DNA of 64,000 bases, taken from assembly GCF_963583255.1 (NCBI RefSeq), contig NC_084817.1:12778121-12842120 (forward strand), written 5' to 3'. A program made the position numbers and the translations under genes. Numbering within the stretch: the first letter of the stretch is position 1; the number at the start of each line of letters is the position of its first letter. The stretch is from Pyrus communis (taxonomy: Eukaryota > Streptophyta > Magnoliopsida > Rosales > Rosaceae). The notes under the pieces are model-generated. The model did no database searches, was not told the DNA's origin, and worked only from the letters and a program-made list of their open reading frames with translations. Positions 59,901-64,000 of this stretch are shown here, in pieces.

Positions 59901-60808
59901 TAACAGCGCTAAAACGATTTGGCGCAGCTTCATCTTTCCCTTCATCTTTTGCTTCATCTCCAGATGGTTGTTGGACCTGAAACAACTGTGAAGCACAATT
60001 AAGAAAATGAAACCATCATACTATGTGGTCCAAAGCAACTCCTTGTCCAAGAAACGGCATGTTCAGGGGTACATATGCAGATTGTGCATATCTTTTATAA
60101 ACCAAATCGCTATCAACACTCCACCGTCCCAATAAAATCTGATAGCCATTCATGATACAAACTTAAATCCATCGAAATAAGATGCAGTGAAAATAAATAT
60201 CTTAGTTTCGTAAAAATGCATTCATGGAATGCAACAACGGAACCTACATTCCCAACCCATATTAGACTCGTCATAATCTTATAGACTTCGAAAACAAGCT
60301 ACGAGTTTCTCAGTGACTAAAGCAGCAACTAAGCATCCACAAAACAACGGAACAGAAGTTACAACTCCTAAAAACAAAACTAGAACGAGTAAGTCGTTCA
60401 TGCAATAATCCTCAAAACAATTTTCACAATTGCCAAACGATCAGGTTACATAAACTGCATGTAACAAGCAAATCACAATTAACAAACAGAAAATTAACAC
60501 AAAACCCAATCACCCAGCAAAGCAAACACAATGTGCAATTGACAAAAGTCACAGTCTTTTCAATTAGGGCGCCTCACCGGAGCTATCCGAGACTCGAGAG
60601 CAGGGTGAGCGTTGACAGGAGGAGGTTCCGGTGCCGAGGTCGAGGGCCCACCATTGACCTTGTTCGTGTCCTTCATGAGCTTCCTCCACGAGACTATGGT
60701 GGTCTCGCCGGGCCGGAGATCCACCGTGAACATTTGCCGGTCACCGGCTTTCACAAACTTGGACGAAGGCCTGGAGGATTCGCCGCCGCCGCCCTTCTCT
60801 TCCTCCAT
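53913..60808 (-). CDS. UBN1/UBN2-like: Ubinuclein, HIRA-complex subunit
   Basis: Thirteen exons, transcription order 60808-60578, 59976-59875, 59760-59668, 59512-59436, 58962-58362, 57637-57538, 57389-57280, 57130-57044, 56429-56304, 55273-55136, 55028-54981, 54674-54573, 54371-53913; GT-AG, phases join; 757 aa. The start MEEEKGGGGE leads into FTVDLRPGETTIVSWRKL, the plant ubinuclein N-terminus. The Hpc2-related domain is at about 97-168 (RFSAVIEKIERLY, DTEDSFIDDAELDEYF), followed by a KKRRRK basic stretch. The middle domain is at about 439-605 (LMSILGHLIQLRTLK, LWPNGFMDNHGIKRAIC), and the Lys/Ser-rich tail is at 606-757. Ubinucleins partner with HIRA to deposit histone H3.3 in the nucleus. 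Arabidopsis has UBN1 and UBN2; which one this represents cannot be decided here. Intron 9 (55274-56303) carries a MITE. Confidence 0.94.
55747..56120. mobile_element. hAT-like MITE in UBN intron 9
   Basis: About 374 bp, with ends TAATGTTTTAAAAGGCG (left) and CAGTGTTTTAAAAAACGAG (right, reverse-complemented), and GCCTAGGC motifs inside both ends. It is a diverged relative of 28597-29149 and 51781-52289. No convincing 8-bp duplication was found, so the boundaries are approximate. Confidence 0.68.
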
Positions 60809-61589
60809 TGGGGTGGCGAAAGCCGGTCGAGAATTCTAGGGCAGAATTGGGATCGAGAATTTGGAGAAATTAAGATGGGAGAAACATTGGGGACTAGGTA
60901 AGCCCTAGAGAGAGAAAATTGACTCTAGAGAGAGAAAGAGACGGGAATTGGGCGGGATAGTGAGAGAGAGAGAGGAAATCTTTTTGGGGTCGGGATTTTA
61001 ACTGAATTTTCTCGACTGGATCTTGGGAAATTTTTCTGGGTTAGCTTTTGTTTTTTGTTGCGAGAAAAGGAAAGAAAGAGGGAGGGAAGAGGATCCGACG
61101 GGTGTGATGGTGTAAACCGGATCCGAACCCGGCTCGGATATACTATGAACTCTGATTGCCAACGTTCGGTTATCCAAAGACAAATCGCATCCGTTAAATC
61201 CCAGATGTGTTGTAATGATCTATGTGTGTGTTACTTATTTGGAATTTTGGAGTAGGAAAAGTAATAAATTGGAGGGGAGTTGTGAATCTACACACACACA
61301 CATACATACTAGCATTTGCTTACACATTTTGTGTGTATGAACATATTTTTTTTTAAGAAAATGAGAAGGAGAGAGGGAAAGGGTGGGGGGGGGGCAGGTT
61401 TTTGTTTTTGGTTATTTTTTATTATTATTGGAGGTATTTTAACATCACTTGTAGATGAGACTTCAATAAAAAACAGTAAAATTTAAATCTGTGAAATTAC
61501 ATTATTGCCCATCATTTTTTTTTGTGTGATAGAAGACTAAGTAGTCTTCTCACACTTTTAGTTGACAAAGAGGGTTTCATGAATTAATG

Positions 61590-61625
<36 letters not shown>

Positions 61626-61869
61626 AAGTGAGAAGGCAAAAAAGATGAAACATTCAAAATGGCAAGAAATGCTCCTCCCTAATTAAGAATTTCAAAACCA
61701 AACAATTTAATTAATAAGGGTAAAATGGTAAACTACATCCTTTTGAAGATTTCAAACAAAGCACCTACTGCGTGGGTAGTTACTTGATAGAATTAATACT
61801 AATACATAAACATAATGAATAAAAGGCCAATTAGCACATGCATAGGCGTGTGCTAAGGAGCTACTACGT

Positions 61870-61900
<31 letters not shown>

Positions 61901-62404
61901 CGAATGAGTATTAGGTCAATCACCCGTAACGACCAGTAACATTCATTCCCACCATCCCTAATTCAATACTAAGAAGTTATTCTCTTTCACAACAATTAGA
62001 TCAATGGTTAGCAATCACAATTTTCTTAGACTATGTGGGAAAATAGAGAAAGCAATTTACGTGGAACAGATTCACTGTCACGTAAGGTCTCAATTCGGTA
62101 ATATATTGTCATGTAGAAAAAATTTCTACATAACAATATATTATTAGAAAGAAAAAAAAAAGCCACGTGACAGCAAAGTCATTACATATAAACATATAAG
62201 TCTTTCTCGATAATAGTACTCATATACGTTAGAGCATCTCCATCTGCATTAGGGCAAAGGTAATGCAATGGCAATGAAATTGCTTCTATTGTTCACTCTA
62301 AACAGTTGTGCAAGTCCACTCGTTTAAGAAGAGGAAGGACAGGCAAGGGCAATGGCAATGGCGATTACTATTCACAAATATTTTTTATTTGTATGCCTCG
62401 TAAG
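60809..62404. other. Intergenic upstream of UBN
   Basis: Includes the UBN leader and promoter with GA tracts (60909-60975). Microsatellites: CA/TA near 61290, a G run at 61384-61394, AT repeat at 61589-61620, GA repeat at 61870-61896. A stretch at about 62230-62390 (GAGCATCTCCA, then GGCAATGGCAATGGC) resembles ends of a common plant MITE, but I could not delimit it. Confidence 0.5.
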
Positions 62405-63042
62405 TGTGACATCCCACATCGGCCAGGGGAGTGATCCTTATATGTATATTCTCATCCCTACCTAGCACGAGGCCTTTTGGGAGCTCACTGGTTTCGGGTT
62501 CCGTAGGAACTCCGAAGTTAAGCGAGAAGGGGGCTTAAGCAATCCCATGATGGGTGACCCACTGGGAAGTTGCTCGTGAGTTCCCAAAAACAAAACCGTG
62601 AGGGAATGGTAAGCCCAAAGCGGACAATATCGTGCTACGGTGGTGGAGCGGGCCCGGGAAGTGATCCACCCCGGGCCGGGATGTGACAATTTGGTATCAG
62701 AGCCTAACCCTCGTCGCGTGTGTGCCGACGAGGACGTCGGGCCCTAAGGGGGGTGGATTGTGACATCCCACATCGCCCAGGGGAGTGATCTTTATATGTA
62801 TATTCCCATCCCTACCTAGCACGAGGCATTTTGGGAGCTCATTGGCTTCGGGTTTCGTAGGAACTCCGAAGTTAAGTGAGAAGGGGGCTTGAGCAATCCC
62901 ATGATGGGTGACCCACTGGGAAGTTGCTCGTGAGTTCCCAAAAACAAAACCGTGAGGGAATGGTAAGCCCAAAGAGGACAATATCGTGCTACGGTGGTGG
63001 AGCGGGCCCGGGAAGTGATCTGCCTCGGGCCAGGATGTGACG
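62405..63042 (+). mobile_element. Cassandra TRIM retrotransposon with 5S rRNA-like LTRs
   Basis: Two 284-bp LTRs (62405-62688, 62759-63042) begin TGTGACATCCCACATCG. A 70-bp interior holds the primer-binding site TGGTATCAGAGCC (62692-62704) and a purine tract AAGGGGGGTGGAT (62745-62757). The 5-bp duplication GTAAG flanks the element (62400-62404, 63043-63047). Each LTR contains a 5S rRNA-derived segment with AACTCCGAAGTTAAGC, GATGGGTGACC and CTGGGAAGT, the defining feature of Cassandra. The LTRs differ at roughly 15 positions, and the second ends CG instead of CA, so this copy is old. No coding capacity; it depends on other elements' enzymes. Confidence 0.95.
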
Positions 63043-63047
63043 GTAAG

Positions 63048-64000
63048 TGTGTACTTAGTAAGTTTATTCTTTGAAAATAAAAGTCTCTATTTAACTCTGA
63101 CAATTTAATTTTAAATACAAAGCAAGCATAACATTACAAATAAGCATAATTAATTAAAAATAATTAATTTGTTTAAATTTAGTGTGTTTTAAAAAAATAT
63201 AATTTTTTTTACTTTTGGATTAATTATGATCCTTGATTTCCAATTTTTTTTTTTTTTTTTAAAATCAGATGCACCAGATTATGTCAGGTGGCCCAATCTA
63301 ATATTTTTAATTTTTTTTTTAATGCATGTATACATCTAAAATTTTGTTCCTTCCCCATACATGACTCTAAGAAAAGTTGAATACTAGGTTGATCTACCCT
63401 TACTTTTACTAGATGAACATCTCATAATAGAAATAAATGATTTTTTTTGTTATCTCTTGATTATTTATATATAATTTCCATTTTTACAATCGCATAACCA
63501 ATTATTCATGATTGCCTAGATCATTGATGCAAAAAATATCTAAATATCAAATTCAACCTCTATAAAACTTCTTCAAAGTATAAGAAGTTCTTAGGAAGAT
63601 TAAAGAAAGAATCTATTCTTCTTCCATAAAGAATTTGTGGAGCAAAAAATAATTAAGAAAATTATGGAGGTGACACGTGGACTTTTGGGTGAAAATGACA
63701 AAATTACCCTCGAAGCACACCAGGATTCCCACACTCATGCAACAAACAATAACAGCTCAATCAAGGAAGAGTCAAAGGTGATCAAAATGATATTTATTCA
63801 AATCTCTCTAATCACTCCTCATCAAATCCTTATTCAAAGGGTAACTCCCAAAATCCTATTTAATTTGGGATTAATTACCATGTTAATTGCAAGATAAATA
63901 ATATCTTGCAATTATTCTCCAATTACACCATATATGGCCAGCCACTATTCTCCAAATAGAGTCGGCCACTCCCTTATAAATATCCCTATTATCCTACTAA
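63048..64000. other. Intergenic to window end
   Basis: AT-rich, with T runs at 63241-63262 and 63302-63320. The open frame 63637-63897 (+) has no recognisable domain. The last 100 bp contain TTATAAATA (63975-63983), and the surrounding sequence has the look of an LTR promoter, but no partner LTR is in the window. Confidence 0.4.

Noticed and set aside
62490..62590. 5S rRNA gene-like sequence, repeated at 62845-62945
   Set aside because: It lacks the true 5S start and carries insertions; its position inside 284-bp LTRs with PBS, purine tract and target duplication identifies Cassandra, not rDNA.

Overview
The window is plant nuclear DNA. It has long AT-rich intergenic stretches, intron-rich genes with GT-AG and apparent U12 introns, and dense transposable elements. 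A Cassandra-type 5S-bearing TRIM and the repeat families suggest Rosaceae, plausibly the apple/pear tribe. That placement is inference from family knowledge; no search was run.

Four host genes can be reconstructed exon by exon. ACC oxidase 5-like (ACO5, + strand, 16370-17701, 3 exons, 302 aa) makes ethylene. NAD kinase 2 (NADK2, - strand, 19220-25440, 8 exons, about 1021 aa) makes plastid NADP. A MEI1/TopBP1-like six-BRCT protein (- strand, 41179-48596, 17 exons, 980 aa) belongs to meiotic/DNA-damage functions. Ubinuclein (UBN, - strand, 53913-60808, 13 exons, 757 aa) belongs to the HIRA histone H3.3 chaperone complex. As I recall the Arabidopsis loci, ACO5-MEI1-UBN2 are neighbours (At1g77330-77310), while NADK2 and UBN1 lie in the duplicated segment (At1g21640, At1g21610). 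The window would then hold a merged, less fractionated version of both segments.

The spaces between genes are mobile DNA. At 3607-13083 is a complete, very young Ty3/gypsy chromovirus of the Tekay/Del type on the - strand. Its 2261-bp LTRs differ at only two positions that I found, it has an ATACA target duplication, and its 1.6-kaa polyprotein is open; the RNase H TDH motif reads TNH. At 26646-32371 there is a nest of elements: a hAT-type frame, a TTA-flanked element, a smaller hAT MITE, and a Mutator-like element (29421-32136) that carries a formin gene fragment between its inverted repeats and itself received a 1.4-kb repeat. At 35251-37224 a hAT element carries a two-exon glutathione peroxidase fragment. 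Around and beyond these are decayed Ty1/copia pieces (32380-40390). 49480-51770 holds a decayed DUF1985-type transposon ORF. Smaller pieces include a SINE upstream of ACO5, MITEs inside NADK2 and UBN introns, local tandem repeats, and Cassandra at 62405-63042.

The strongest items for follow-up are the two U12-type introns in the MEI1-like gene (one apparently with AT-AA ends), the formin-carrying MULE, the glutathione-peroxidase-carrying hAT element, and the series of similar hairpins in the young LTR.
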